This document shows, piece by piece, positions 44,451 to 53,086 of a stretch of 64,000 nucleotides of DNA (positions are counted from its first letter, which is position 1; each line of letters starts with the position of its first letter). The translations under genes and the position numbers were made by a program. Location of the stretch: positions 90,057 to 154,056 of the forward strand of contig JABIWH010000007.1 of the NCBI GenBank assembly GCA_018701215.1, read 5' to 3'. Origin of the DNA: Rhodospirillaceae bacterium (lineage in GTDB: Bacteria > Pseudomonadota > Alphaproteobacteria > GCA-2731375). The notes below the pieces were generated by a model. That model saw only the letters and a program-made list of their open reading frames with translations, made no database searches and was not told the origin of the DNA.

Positions 44451-45065
44451 ATGTCTCCCGATACTCAAAACACACCTGAAATACTGATGGAATTGCTGCT
44501 CCATCTAGGGCGGCTGGCACAATCCGACACCACGCCGGCCATGGTGCTGTCGCCGGCGCAATGGACGGTATTGCGTTATCTGGAAAACGCCAATCCGACC
44601 TCGCGCACCCCCTCGGCGTTCGCAAAGTTCCATGGCACCACGCGGGGCACGGCCTCACAAACCATTCGCGGTCTAATCAAGCATGGTTATCTGACACAAT
44701 CCCGCGCCGCGCGGGATGGGCGAAGCAAACAACTGGATTTGACCGAAAAGGCCAAGACGATGCGTCGCAATGATCCGTTCGAGGCGGTGACCCGGGCGGC
44801 CAATGATTTGCCGTCGGCGGCGCGGCGCCAACTGGCCGAAACACTGCAACGGATGCTGGCCCACGTCGCACGGGAAAAGAACGGACAAGCATTTGGCAAT
44901 TGCACCAACTGCGCCCATATGGAATGTGTTGGGCACCGCCCTGAAAGTGATGACAGCTATCACTGCGCCATTAGTCAAAGCCTGTTGGATGTTGCGGATC
45001 TGACGCGGCTCTGTGTTAATTTTCAACAGACCAAAGCAGCGTTTTCCCCGCCCGCCGCAACATGA
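44451..45065 (+). CDS. MarR-family regulator with Cys-rich C-terminal tail
   Basis: A 204-residue winged-helix regulator (MarR) with the recognition region FHGTTRGTASQTIRGLIKHG and the wing AARDGRSKQLDLTEKAK. It has an extra C-terminal part of about 50 residues with cysteines at 151, 154, 159, 172 and 188 (NCTNCAHMEC, YHC, RLC). This pattern suggests a metal, Fe-S or thiol-redox sensor. The ATG at 44451 is chosen because the palindrome at 44423-44447 then lies in the promoter. A longer frame from 44406 runs through it. Flanking rhodanese and Nfu genes support a sulfur/Fe-S signal. The inducer is unknown. Confidence 0.85.
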   Translation: MSPDTQNTPEILMELLLHLGRLAQSDTTPAMVLSPAQWTVLRYLENANPTSRTPSAFAKFHGTTRGTASQTIRGLIKHGYLTQSRAARDGRSKQLDLTEKAKTMRRNDPFEAVTRAANDLPSAARRQLAETLQRMLAHVAREKNGQAFGNCTNCAHMECVGHRPESDDSYHCAISQSLLDVADLTRLCVNFQQTKAAFSPPAAT

Positions 45066-45107
45066 TAAACCCACCACCAACGACCGTTTAGATAAAGGAC
45101 CGCCGCC

Positions 45108-45950
45108 ATGTTCATCCAAACCGAGGCTACGCCAAATCCGGCGCAGATGAAGTTTCTGCCGGGGCAGACCGTAATGCCATCGGGCAGCGCCCATTTCCCC
45201 AATGTGGCAACGTCCGAACGCTCGCCCCTGGCGCAGCGGCTGTTCGCCGTCGAAGGCGTCGCGGGGGTCTCGCTGGATGAAGATTCCATTACCGTCTGGA
45301 AGGCTGATGATTGGGACTGGCAGCTTCTGAAGACCTTTGCCCTGGCCGCCATCATGAACCATTTCACCGCCGGCGAGGCCGTCTTCATTGAAGTTGATGA
45401 GGATGCTGAAGACAGTTTGACCGATCCCGATGCCGATCCCGAACTGATCGCCAATATCAAGGATCTGCTCGATAGCCATGTCGCGCCCGCCCTGGCCGAT
45501 AGCGATGGCGAGGCCATATACCGTGGCTTTCGGAACGGCACGGTGATCCTGGAATTGACCGGTTCCGCCCGCGACCTGCGCCTGAATATCGAGCATATGA
45601 TGCGCCACTATTTGCCCGAGATCGAAGGCATCGCGGAATTCGATGACATGACGCCCAAGCCCGGCCTGCAAACGGCGGACGGCCTGGCAATCAAGAAACT
45701 ACTGGATGAACACGTCAATCCCCAGGTCGCCGGCCACGGTGGTCATATCGCCTTGGTCGATGTGGTCGAAGATACGGTCTATTTGCGCCTGGAAGGCGGC
45801 TGTCAGGGCTGCGGCATGGCCGACGTCACCCTGAAACAAGGCGTCGCGACCGAGATCAGGGCCATTGTGCCCGCCATCGTGCATGTCCTGGATGTCACCG
45901 ATCATGCGGGCGGCAACAATCCCTACTACCAACCGGGCAAAGGTGGCTAA
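45108..45950 (+). CDS. Nfu-type Fe-S carrier with an extra NifU domain
   Basis: A 280-residue Fe-S scaffold/carrier. An Nfu N-terminal domain (1-93, opening MFIQTEATPNPAQMKFLPG) is followed by two NifU-like domains. The middle one (about 114-176) keeps the family pattern IKDLLDSHVAPALADSDG and MMRHYLPEIEGI but lacks the CxxC that binds the cluster. The last (about 192-268) has it as C232 and C235 in GGCQGCGMADVTL. Usual alphaproteobacterial Nfu proteins have one NifU domain and about 185 residues. AAAGGACC precedes the start. The ATP-grasp gene overlaps its end. Confidence 0.88.
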   Translation: MFIQTEATPNPAQMKFLPGQTVMPSGSAHFPNVATSERSPLAQRLFAVEGVAGVSLDEDSITVWKADDWDWQLLKTFALAAIMNHFTAGEAVFIEVDEDAEDSLTDPDADPELIANIKDLLDSHVAPALADSDGEAIYRGFRNGTVILELTGSARDLRLNIEHMMRHYLPEIEGIAEFDDMTPKPGLQTADGLAIKKLLDEHVNPQVAGHGGHIALVDVVEDTVYLRLEGGCQGCGMADVTLKQGVATEIRAIVPAIVHVLDVTDHAGGNNPYYQPGKGG

Positions 45951-47190
45951 GGAGCCCACCGCCAGCGGCCGTCTGCTGCTGCTGGTCCCCACCACGTCGT
46001 ACCGCATCGGTGATTTTCTGCAGGCCGCCGAACGGTTGGGCGTCGATGTCGCCGTTGGCTCGGACCAACACAGCGTCTTGGCACAATTTTCCCCTGGCCG
46101 CACCATGACGGTCGATCTGATGGATCTTGCGCGCGGCGTCTCCCAGATTGCCGGCTATCACCGCGACTACCCCCTGGCGGCAATTATCGGCGTCGATCAG
46201 GAAACCACCCTTTTAGCGGCCAAGGCGGGCGAAGCCCTGGAGCTGCGCCACAATGCCCCGGCTTCGGTAGAGGCGACCGGAAACAAGTACCGTTTCCGCA
46301 ACCGGCTGGCCAATTCCGGTCTACCCGCACCCTGGTTCACTTTGTTGGACTTGGCGGATGATCCGGGTGGTCAGGCTCGGAACATGCCCTATCCCGTGGT
46401 GCTAAAGCCACTGGCGCTCTCGGCCAGCCGCGGCGTCATCCGCGCCAACGATCCGCAGCAATTCCTGGCCGCCCGCAAACGTATCGAAGCGATCCTGGCC
46501 GGTTCCGGGCAGCGCGGCGAGGCCGCAAGTCATATCCTGGTCGAGGCCTATATTCCGGGCCAGGAGGTTGCCCTTGAAGGCCTGCTCGATGCTGGCGAGT
46601 TGAAGGTTCTGGCCCTGTTCGACAAGCCTGATCCACTGGAAGGCCCATTTTTCGAAGAGACAATTTACATTACGCCGTCGCGGCTGCCCACGGGCATACA
46701 GAGCGATATCGCCGCCACCGTCGCCAATGGCGTGGCCACGCTTGGCCTGCGCCATGGGCCCATCCATGCGGAATTGCGCATCAATGCGCAGGGTGCCTGG
46801 TTGATCGAGGTCGCCGCCCGGTCGATCGGCGGGCTGTGCGCGCGCGCCTTGGATTTTGGCGGCGCTGGACGATTGGAAGATCTGATTATCCGCCATGCCT
46901 TGGGCATACCCGCAACCGACGGCGCCGCGCAAACAGCCTCGGGTGTGATGATGATACCGATCCCGTGCGCCGGCGTTCTGCGCCAAGTCGATGGACTGGA
47001 GGCTGCCGCCGCGGTACCCGGTATCCAGGATATAACTATCTCAATCCCACTTGGAGACAGCCTTGTGCCGGTGCCCGAAGGCAACCGTTATCTCGGCTTC
47101 ATATTCTCAAATGGGGCTACGCCAGACGCGGTGGAAGCGGCCCTGCGCCAAGCACACGGACTGCTGCAATTCGAGATCGAGGCGGCCTAA
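45943..47190 (+). CDS. ATP-grasp domain ligase
   Basis: A 415-residue ATP-grasp protein, related in layout to amino-acid ligases and carbamoyl-phosphate-synthase-like enzymes. Seen are VEATGNKYRFRNRLANSGLPAP (first part only), YPVVLKPLALSASRGVI for ATP binding, AYIPGQEVALEGLL, and the metal site HAELRINAQGAWLIEVAARSIGG. The most likely start is the GTG at 45943, overlapping the Nfu stop by 8 bp, so the two are probably coupled. The longer frame uses a codon inside Nfu. The acid and amine substrates are unknown. Confidence 0.82.
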   Translation: MAKEPTASGRLLLLVPTTSYRIGDFLQAAERLGVDVAVGSDQHSVLAQFSPGRTMTVDLMDLARGVSQIAGYHRDYPLAAIIGVDQETTLLAAKAGEALELRHNAPASVEATGNKYRFRNRLANSGLPAPWFTLLDLADDPGGQARNMPYPVVLKPLALSASRGVIRANDPQQFLAARKRIEAILAGSGQRGEAASHILVEAYIPGQEVALEGLLDAGELKVLALFDKPDPLEGPFFEETIYITPSRLPTGIQSDIAATVANGVATLGLRHGPIHAELRINAQGAWLIEVAARSIGGLCARALDFGGAGRLEDLIIRHALGIPATDGAAQTASGVMMIPIPCAGVLRQVDGLEAAAAVPGIQDITISIPLGDSLVPVPEGNRYLGFIFSNGATPDAVEAALRQAHGLLQFEIEAA

Positions 47191-47582
47191 TCAGCCCGCT
47201 CGCCAAAACCGTGCATGCGATGAGCCCATTGAAAGCCGATCAAGGCGCCCTTGATGCGCGGTAAAATCAGCATGGACAGGATCAGGGTCAGAGGCAGCCA
47301 TAGAGTAAAATGCAGCCACAACGGTGGCGAAAAAGCCCGCTCCAACATCAGCGTCAGAGGCACCAAAATATGACCCAGAATTAACATGGTGAAATAGGGC
47401 GGCGCATCGTCGGCGCGGTGGTGATGCAGGCCCAGGCCACAGGCGGTGCAATCACTATTCACCTTCAGATAACGGCCAAATACCGCCCCCTGGCCACAGG
47501 CCGGGCAACGGGCCAGGGCACCGCGCCCCATGGCCTGACCCAGTCGCCTTTGCGCGTGTTCCACGGTTGGTACGGTGCTCAT
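47187..47582 (-). CDS. DUF983 membrane protein with zinc-ribbon
   Basis: A 131-residue DUF983 protein. The N-terminal zinc-ribbon has CPACGQGAVFGRYLKVNSDC then TACGLGLHHHRADDAP. Two membrane helices follow (YFTMLILGHILVPLTLML and LWLHFTLWLPLTLILSML). The family lies near rnr and topA in many alphaproteobacteria and its function is unknown. It overlaps the ATP-grasp gene by 4 bp at the stop codons, in convergent orientation. Confidence 0.88.
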   Translation of the reverse strand: MSTVPTVEHAQRRLGQAMGRGALARCPACGQGAVFGRYLKVNSDCTACGLGLHHHRADDAPPYFTMLILGHILVPLTLMLERAFSPPLWLHFTLWLPLTLILSMLILPRIKGALIGFQWAHRMHGFGERAD

Positions 47583-47669
47583 GACTATTCCCCATCGGGC
47601 TAACCGCGGCCACGAATGACAGCGCCAAAATAAAGCGAAAACTTACGCTTCTGCAATACCGTCGCTTAT

Positions 47670-48050
47670 ATGGGAAATGCCCACATAGGTCACGCAACAT
47701 TGGAACCTGGCTTCGCGCCGAATTCTGATTACGATGCCATTTTGAGGCGGCTCAGAGACGAGTTCCTTGATTATGCCGGCGATGCGCTGGACGAACTTGA
47801 TGCCTTGATCGATGCGTCCCGGGCGCCGGACAACGATGCTGCCCAAACCATCAATGCCATTCGCCGCGGCGGCCATAACCTCAAGGGCATGGGCGGCTCC
47901 TTTGGTTTTCCCCTGATCACCCAGCTGGCCCATTGCATGGAAGACTATTTCATAGTTCCCGATTGCCTGGATCAACGCGGCTTGGAAGGCAAAGGCGACG
48001 GCTTCGCCGACGATCTGGCGGAAGCCTTGGCAAGGCTCGGCATTACTTAG
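47670..48050 (+). CDS. Orphan HPt-domain protein
   Basis: A 126-residue helical protein with the HPt motif around His69: IRRGGHNLKGMGGSFGFPL, similar to HxLKG. A helix DEFLDYAGDALDELDALI precedes it. No kinase or receiver gene is adjacent. The end overlaps that of rnr by 8 bp in convergent orientation. This is the second lone HPt of the window (the first is at 17340-17687), and partners must be elsewhere. The ribosome-binding site is weak, so the start is less certain. Confidence 0.8.
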   Translation: MGNAHIGHATLEPGFAPNSDYDAILRRLRDEFLDYAGDALDELDALIDASRAPDNDAAQTINAIRRGGHNLKGMGGSFGFPLITQLAHCMEDYFIVPDCLDQRGLEGKGDGFADDLAEALARLGIT

Positions 48051-50340
48051 GGCGCCGGCGGCCCTTTCGTTTTCCGTGTTTGCTATGTTTGTGGTCGCTG
48101 CCGCGCTTGACGCGCTCCTTGCGCGGTTTGCCGATGCGGGGATGGCCATAGGCCCCTTCCGTCGTTTCGGCGCTCATGGACGGTAGTTCAAAGATTAGCC
48201 CGCCGGTTAGAGTATTTACTTCCACCAACCGTACGGTGACGCTGTCGCCCAGGCGGTAGCGAACCCCCGAACGCTCGCCAATCAGCGCCTTTTGCGCCTC
48301 GTCCACCTGATAGTAGTCGTTGTGCAGATAGCGCATGGGCAAAAGACCGTCCGCACCCGTATCGACCAGGGTCAGAAACAGCCCGGCCCGGGTCACGCCA
48401 TTGATGCGGGCGATGAATTCAGCGCCGGTCTGCTCCGCCATGAAGGCGGCCATATAGCGGTCGTTGGCGTCCCGCTCGGCCACCATGGCGCGGCGTTCGG
48501 TGTTGGAAATATGCTCCGCCGTCTCCGCCAGATGCGCCGCTTCCTCATCGTGCAGGCCATCCTTGCCAAAGCCGCCGCCGCGGATCAGGGCACGATGCAC
48601 CAACAGATCGGAATAGCGCCGAATGGGCGAGGTAAAATGCGCATAACGAGGGCGCGACAGGCCAAAATGGCCAATGTTGTCGGGGTCATAACGGGCTTGC
48701 GATTGAGAGCGCAGGATTGATTGGTTGACCGCCTCCCAATGATCGGAGCCCTTGGCCTTGGCCAGGATACGATTGAACAATTCCGGGCGCAGGCGCTCGC
48801 CCATGGCAAATGAAAGACCCAGGCTGGAGAGGAAATCCTTCAGGCCCAATAGTTTTTCACGGTCCGGCTGATCATGCACCCGGTAGACACAGGGCATTTT
48901 CTGCGCCTCCAAGGTTTCCGCCGCCGCCACGTTGGCCTCGATCATGAATTCCTCGATCACCCGATGGGCATCCAGACGCTGGCGCTGGCGCACATCTTCC
49001 ACATGGCCATCCTCGCCCACGGAGATCTTCATCTCGGGTAGATCCAGATCCAAAGGCTGGCGGCTTTCCCGCGCCCGCATCAGGGCGCCCCAGGCGCCAT
49101 ACAGCGGCTCTATCACCGTATCCAGAATGGGTCCGGTCTGTTCGTTCGGCTCACCGTCATGGGCGGCCTGCAGGTCTTCGTAAATGACCCGCGCGGCGGA
49201 GCGGATCATGGCGCGATGGAATTTATGCTCCAAGCGCCGGCCCTTGGCATCCAGGCGCATGGTCACCGCCAGCACCGGCCGGTCCTCGTCGGGGCGCAGG
49301 GAACAGAGGTTGTTCGACAGCGCCTCGGGCAACATGGGCACCACGCGGTCAGGGAAATAGACGGAATTGCCCCGCCGCCGCGCTTCCCGGTCAAGGGCGC
49401 TATTGAAGGTGACGTAATGGGAGACATCGGCGATGGCGACGATAATCTGCCAGCCGCCCTTGTTTTTGGGATCGTCATCGGGGGCGGCCCAGATGGCGTC
49501 GTCAAAATCACGGGCGTCGGCGCCATCGACGGTGATCAGCGGCAAATGGCGCAGGTCCTCCCGCTTGCTTGCGGCACTCATGACCACGGGCTGCGCCGCC
49601 TCGGCCTGGGCCACGGCCTCGGCGGGAAAGACATCGGGAATATCGTTCGAATGAATAGCGATTAGCGAGATCGCCCGGCGATCATCCATATCACCCAGGA
49701 CTTCGACCACCCTGGCCTCGCGCAAGCCATGACGGCGGCCGATCAATACATCGGCGACCACCAGATCGCCCCGTTTCGCGCCACCGTTCTGGCCCTTTTC
49801 CACCGTGTAGTCCGATTTTTGCCGACGGTCCGTCGGTCTGATCCGCGCGCCCTGGCCCGGCACCTCCGAATAGACACCAATGACCCGTTCAGGACCCTTG
49901 GGCAGAACCCGGATAATGCTGGCTTCATAGCCCGCGCCCTTACGGGTCAAGCGGGCCAGAATTCGGTCACCGATACCCAGGCTGGCGGCTTCGCGTTTGT
50001 CCGAATTGATCCGGATGCGCGGTTTTGGGATGTCATCGGGATTGGTGTTGTCGTCCGCCTTGGGCATGGGCTCGGCCAGCAACATGGCATTGTCATCGAC
50101 GCCAGAAATCCGCAACACCGCCACGGGCGGCAATGCGCCGGCCTCGTTGTAGCGTTTGCCCTTGCCCCGGCCGATCACGCCTTCATCGGCCAGTTCCTTG
50201 AGGATCGCGCGCAGTTCGACCCGCTCCGCGCCCTTGATGCCAAAGGCGCGCGCGATCTCGCGCCGGCCCACGGAACCGGGCGCATCGGTGATGAATTTCT
50301 TGATCGCCGCCTTGTCGGGCAGGCCGCGCGGGGCGCTCAA
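48043..50340 (-). CDS. rnr: Ribonuclease R
   Basis: A 765-residue 3'-5' exoribonuclease that degrades structured RNA. An N-terminal winged helix (GSVGRREIARAFGIKG) is followed by cold-shock domains, the RNB catalytic core with acidic residues in GADARDFDDAIWA, and an S1 domain (about 640-730). The tail is rich in basic residues (RKERVKRG then DHKHSKHGKRKGRRRPK). Its likely start is a TTG that overlaps the topA stop codon (TTGA), as often found in alphaproteobacteria where topA-rnr form a unit. Confidence 0.95.
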   Translation of the reverse strand: MSAPRGLPDKAAIKKFITDAPGSVGRREIARAFGIKGAERVELRAILKELADEGVIGRGKGKRYNEAGALPPVAVLRISGVDDNAMLLAEPMPKADDNTNPDDIPKPRIRINSDKREAASLGIGDRILARLTRKGAGYEASIIRVLPKGPERVIGVYSEVPGQGARIRPTDRRQKSDYTVEKGQNGGAKRGDLVVADVLIGRRHGLREARVVEVLGDMDDRRAISLIAIHSNDIPDVFPAEAVAQAEAAQPVVMSAASKREDLRHLPLITVDGADARDFDDAIWAAPDDDPKNKGGWQIIVAIADVSHYVTFNSALDREARRRGNSVYFPDRVVPMLPEALSNNLCSLRPDEDRPVLAVTMRLDAKGRRLEHKFHRAMIRSAARVIYEDLQAAHDGEPNEQTGPILDTVIEPLYGAWGALMRARESRQPLDLDLPEMKISVGEDGHVEDVRQRQRLDAHRVIEEFMIEANVAAAETLEAQKMPCVYRVHDQPDREKLLGLKDFLSSLGLSFAMGERLRPELFNRILAKAKGSDHWEAVNQSILRSQSQARYDPDNIGHFGLSRPRYAHFTSPIRRYSDLLVHRALIRGGGFGKDGLHDEEAAHLAETAEHISNTERRAMVAERDANDRYMAAFMAEQTGAEFIARINGVTRAGLFLTLVDTGADGLLPMRYLHNDYYQVDEAQKALIGERSGVRYRLGDSVTVRLVEVNTLTGGLIFELPSMSAETTEGAYGHPRIGKPRKERVKRGSDHKHSKHGKRKGRRRPK

Positions 50341-53000
50341 TCCGAGGACCCGGCCACCGCTTCACTGGATGCAGGCGCCGCCTTCTTCGCTTTTGGCTTG
50401 GCTTTTGGCTTGGCTTTCGCCTTCGCTTTTGGCTTGGCCTTGGCTTTTGGTGCAGCCTTCGCCTTGGCCGGTTTCTGACCCGCTTTTTCGGCCTTTGCCT
50501 GCAACAGATCCAAGGCATCCTGCATGGACATTTCCATTGGATCGGCGGTCTTGGGCAGGGTGGCGTTCAGCTTTTTGTATTTGACGTAAGCGCCAAAGCG
50601 GCCGTCCAGAATCTTGATCTCGCCGCCATCGGGATGTTCACCAATGGTGCGGATTGTATTGGCACCGCGCCGGCCGCCACCCTTGGCCATGCCGTCGGCA
50701 ATGACCGCCACCGCATGGTTCAGGCCAATACTCAAGGCATCCGCCGTGCTTTCCAACTTGTGGTAACGGGCCTCGCTCATCACATAGGGGCCAAAACGGC
50801 CAATACCGGCGAAGATCGATTTACCGGTCTCGGGGTGATCTCCCACGAGCCGGGGCAGTTGGATGATTTGCTGGGCCAAATCCAGGTCCAATTGCTCAAT
50901 CGTGACATCGGCGGGCAGGCCGGCACGTTTCGGCTTGCTCTTCTTCTTTTTATCCCCTTCGACCGCCTCGCCCAGCTGGATATACAGCCCATAGGGGCCC
51001 TTGCGCAGGGTCAGGGGCATTTGGCTTTCAGGATCATCGCCCAGGGCGATGGGGCCGGCGGCGAACATTTCATCCGCATCGCCCTCTTCCGCCTGCTTCA
51101 TGGCGCGGGTGTAGTGGCATTCGGGATAGGCGTCACAGCCCAGGAAAAAGCCGTTGCGCCCGCCGCGCAGGTTCAGCGAGCCTTTTTTGCAGGCTGGGCA
51201 GATTCGGTCCGCGCCGCCGTCGGGATAAAGATGCGGCGCCAACATATCGTTGACCTTGTCCAGAACCTCGCGCACGCGCAATTCCGAGGTGCCTTCGACG
51301 GCATTGGAAAAGTCCCGCCAGAAATCACGTAGCACTACCTTCCAATCCACTTCGCCGGCGGAAACGGAATCCAGGCGGCCTTCCAGATCGGCGGTAAAAT
51401 CGTACTCCACATAGCGGTGGAAATAGCTTTCCAGGAATGCCGTTACCAGGCGGCCGCTGTCTTCGGGCACGAAGCGTTTGCGGTCCAGCACCACATAATT
51501 GCGGTCCTGCAAGACGGTCAGGATCGAGGCATAAGTGGAGGGACGGCCAATGCCGAGCTCTTCGAGCTTCTTGACCAACGTCGCTTCGGAATAGCGGGGC
51601 GGCGGTTCGGTGAAATGCTGTTCGGGGCGGACCTTTTCGTTGCTCAGGGCCTCGCCCTCGGCGACTTTCGGCAAGCGGCGTTCATCATCATCGCCGGCCT
51701 TTTTCTCGTCCTGGCCCTCTTCATACAACTTCAGAAAGCCGGGGAAATCCACCACCGTGCCCGTGGTGCGCAGGTTGGACGAGCCGTCATGGGCGGCAAT
51801 CTCGACCGTGGTGCGCGACAGACGGGCCGATTCCATTTGCGAGGCCATGGCCCGCTTCCAGATCAGGTCGTACAGGCGCTGTTGTTCATTATCGAGATAA
51901 ACCGACATATCCCGCGGCAGGCGGGAAAAATCCGTCGGCCGGATGGCTTCATGCGCTTCCTGGGCGTTTTTCGCCTTGCTGCGATAGACGCGGGCCTGCC
52001 CGGGCACATAGTCGGCACCGAATTCCTGGCCGATCACACCGCGGCAGCTGGCTATAGCCTCGTTCGCCATCTGTACGCCGTCGGTCCGCATATAGGTGAT
52101 CAGACCGACCGTCTCGCCGCCGATATCAAAACCTTCATACAGGCGCTGGGCAACCTGCATGGTGCGCTTGGCGCCAAAGCCCAGCTTGCGCGAGGCTTCC
52201 TGCTGTAGGGTCGAAGTGGTGAAGGGCGGCGCGGGGTTACGCTTGGTCGGCTTGGTTTCGACCTTGGCAATGGAGAATTCGCCCGCTTCCAGGGTGCGCC
52301 TGGCGGCTTCGGCGGCCTCGCCATCGGCAATAGAGAAACGGTCCAGTTTGACGCCATTCAGGTGGGTCAGACGGCCTATCAGAAGCGCATCGGCGGCGGT
52401 TTTGAAATCGACCTCGACCGACCAGTATTCCCGTGGTCTGAACGCCTCGATCTCGATCTCGCGTTCACAGATCAGGCGCAGGGCCACCGATTGCACCCGT
52501 CCAGCCGATTTGGCGCCAGGCAATTTGCGCCACAAAACCGGCGAGAGGGTAAAGCCGACCAGATAGTCCAACGCACGGCGGGCCTGCTGTGCGTTGATCA
52601 GATCCATATCCAGGTCGCGGGGATTGTTAATGCCGTCGACCACCGCCTTTTTGGTGATCTCGTTGAAGACCACGCGTTTGGCAGGGATGTCCTTCATACC
52701 GTAATCGTCGGCCAGCGCCTTCATCACGTGCCATGAAATCGCCTCGCCTTCACGGTCCGGGTCAGTCGCCAGGAACAGTTTGTCGCTGCCCCGCATGGCA
52801 TCGGCGATGGCTTTCACATGCTTGGCTGATTTATCGTCCGTGACATAGGTCATGGCGAAATCATCGTCGGGCACGACCGAACCATCCTTGGACGGCAGAT
52901 CGCGGACATGACCATACGAGGCCAGCACGATGTAATTATCGCCCAGATATTTATTTATTGTTTTGGCCTTGGCCGGGGATTCGACGACCACTACGTCCAT
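50337..53000 (-). CDS. topA: DNA topoisomerase I
   Basis: An 887-residue type IA topoisomerase that relaxes negative supercoils. The Toprim start is MDVVVVESPAKAKTINKYLG, and the catalytic Tyr is in LITYMRTDGVQ. A C4 zinc-finger, CPACKKGSLNLRG then GCDAYPEC, lies near residue 600. The C-terminus carries a long K/A/P repeat tail (PKAKAKPKAKAKAKPKAK), typical of alphaproteobacterial TopA. The ATG at 53000 begins with the family's first motif. Two upstream GTG codons (53015, 53027) are possible alternatives. Confidence 0.96.
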   Translation of the reverse strand: MDVVVVESPAKAKTINKYLGDNYIVLASYGHVRDLPSKDGSVVPDDDFAMTYVTDDKSAKHVKAIADAMRGSDKLFLATDPDREGEAISWHVMKALADDYGMKDIPAKRVVFNEITKKAVVDGINNPRDLDMDLINAQQARRALDYLVGFTLSPVLWRKLPGAKSAGRVQSVALRLICEREIEIEAFRPREYWSVEVDFKTAADALLIGRLTHLNGVKLDRFSIADGEAAEAARRTLEAGEFSIAKVETKPTKRNPAPPFTTSTLQQEASRKLGFGAKRTMQVAQRLYEGFDIGGETVGLITYMRTDGVQMANEAIASCRGVIGQEFGADYVPGQARVYRSKAKNAQEAHEAIRPTDFSRLPRDMSVYLDNEQQRLYDLIWKRAMASQMESARLSRTTVEIAAHDGSSNLRTTGTVVDFPGFLKLYEEGQDEKKAGDDDERRLPKVAEGEALSNEKVRPEQHFTEPPPRYSEATLVKKLEELGIGRPSTYASILTVLQDRNYVVLDRKRFVPEDSGRLVTAFLESYFHRYVEYDFTADLEGRLDSVSAGEVDWKVVLRDFWRDFSNAVEGTSELRVREVLDKVNDMLAPHLYPDGGADRICPACKKGSLNLRGGRNGFFLGCDAYPECHYTRAMKQAEEGDADEMFAAGPIALGDDPESQMPLTLRKGPYGLYIQLGEAVEGDKKKKSKPKRAGLPADVTIEQLDLDLAQQIIQLPRLVGDHPETGKSIFAGIGRFGPYVMSEARYHKLESTADALSIGLNHAVAVIADGMAKGGGRRGANTIRTIGEHPDGGEIKILDGRFGAYVKYKKLNATLPKTADPMEMSMQDALDLLQAKAEKAGQKPAKAKAAPKAKAKPKAKAKAKPKAKPKAKKAAPASSEAVAGSSD

Positions 53001-53086
53001 GATGGGAAGACTCACCTTTGCTGACACTCGGATAGGCTACGCGACAATAAATGCAACGATATCCAACCAATACAGAACGCAGATGG

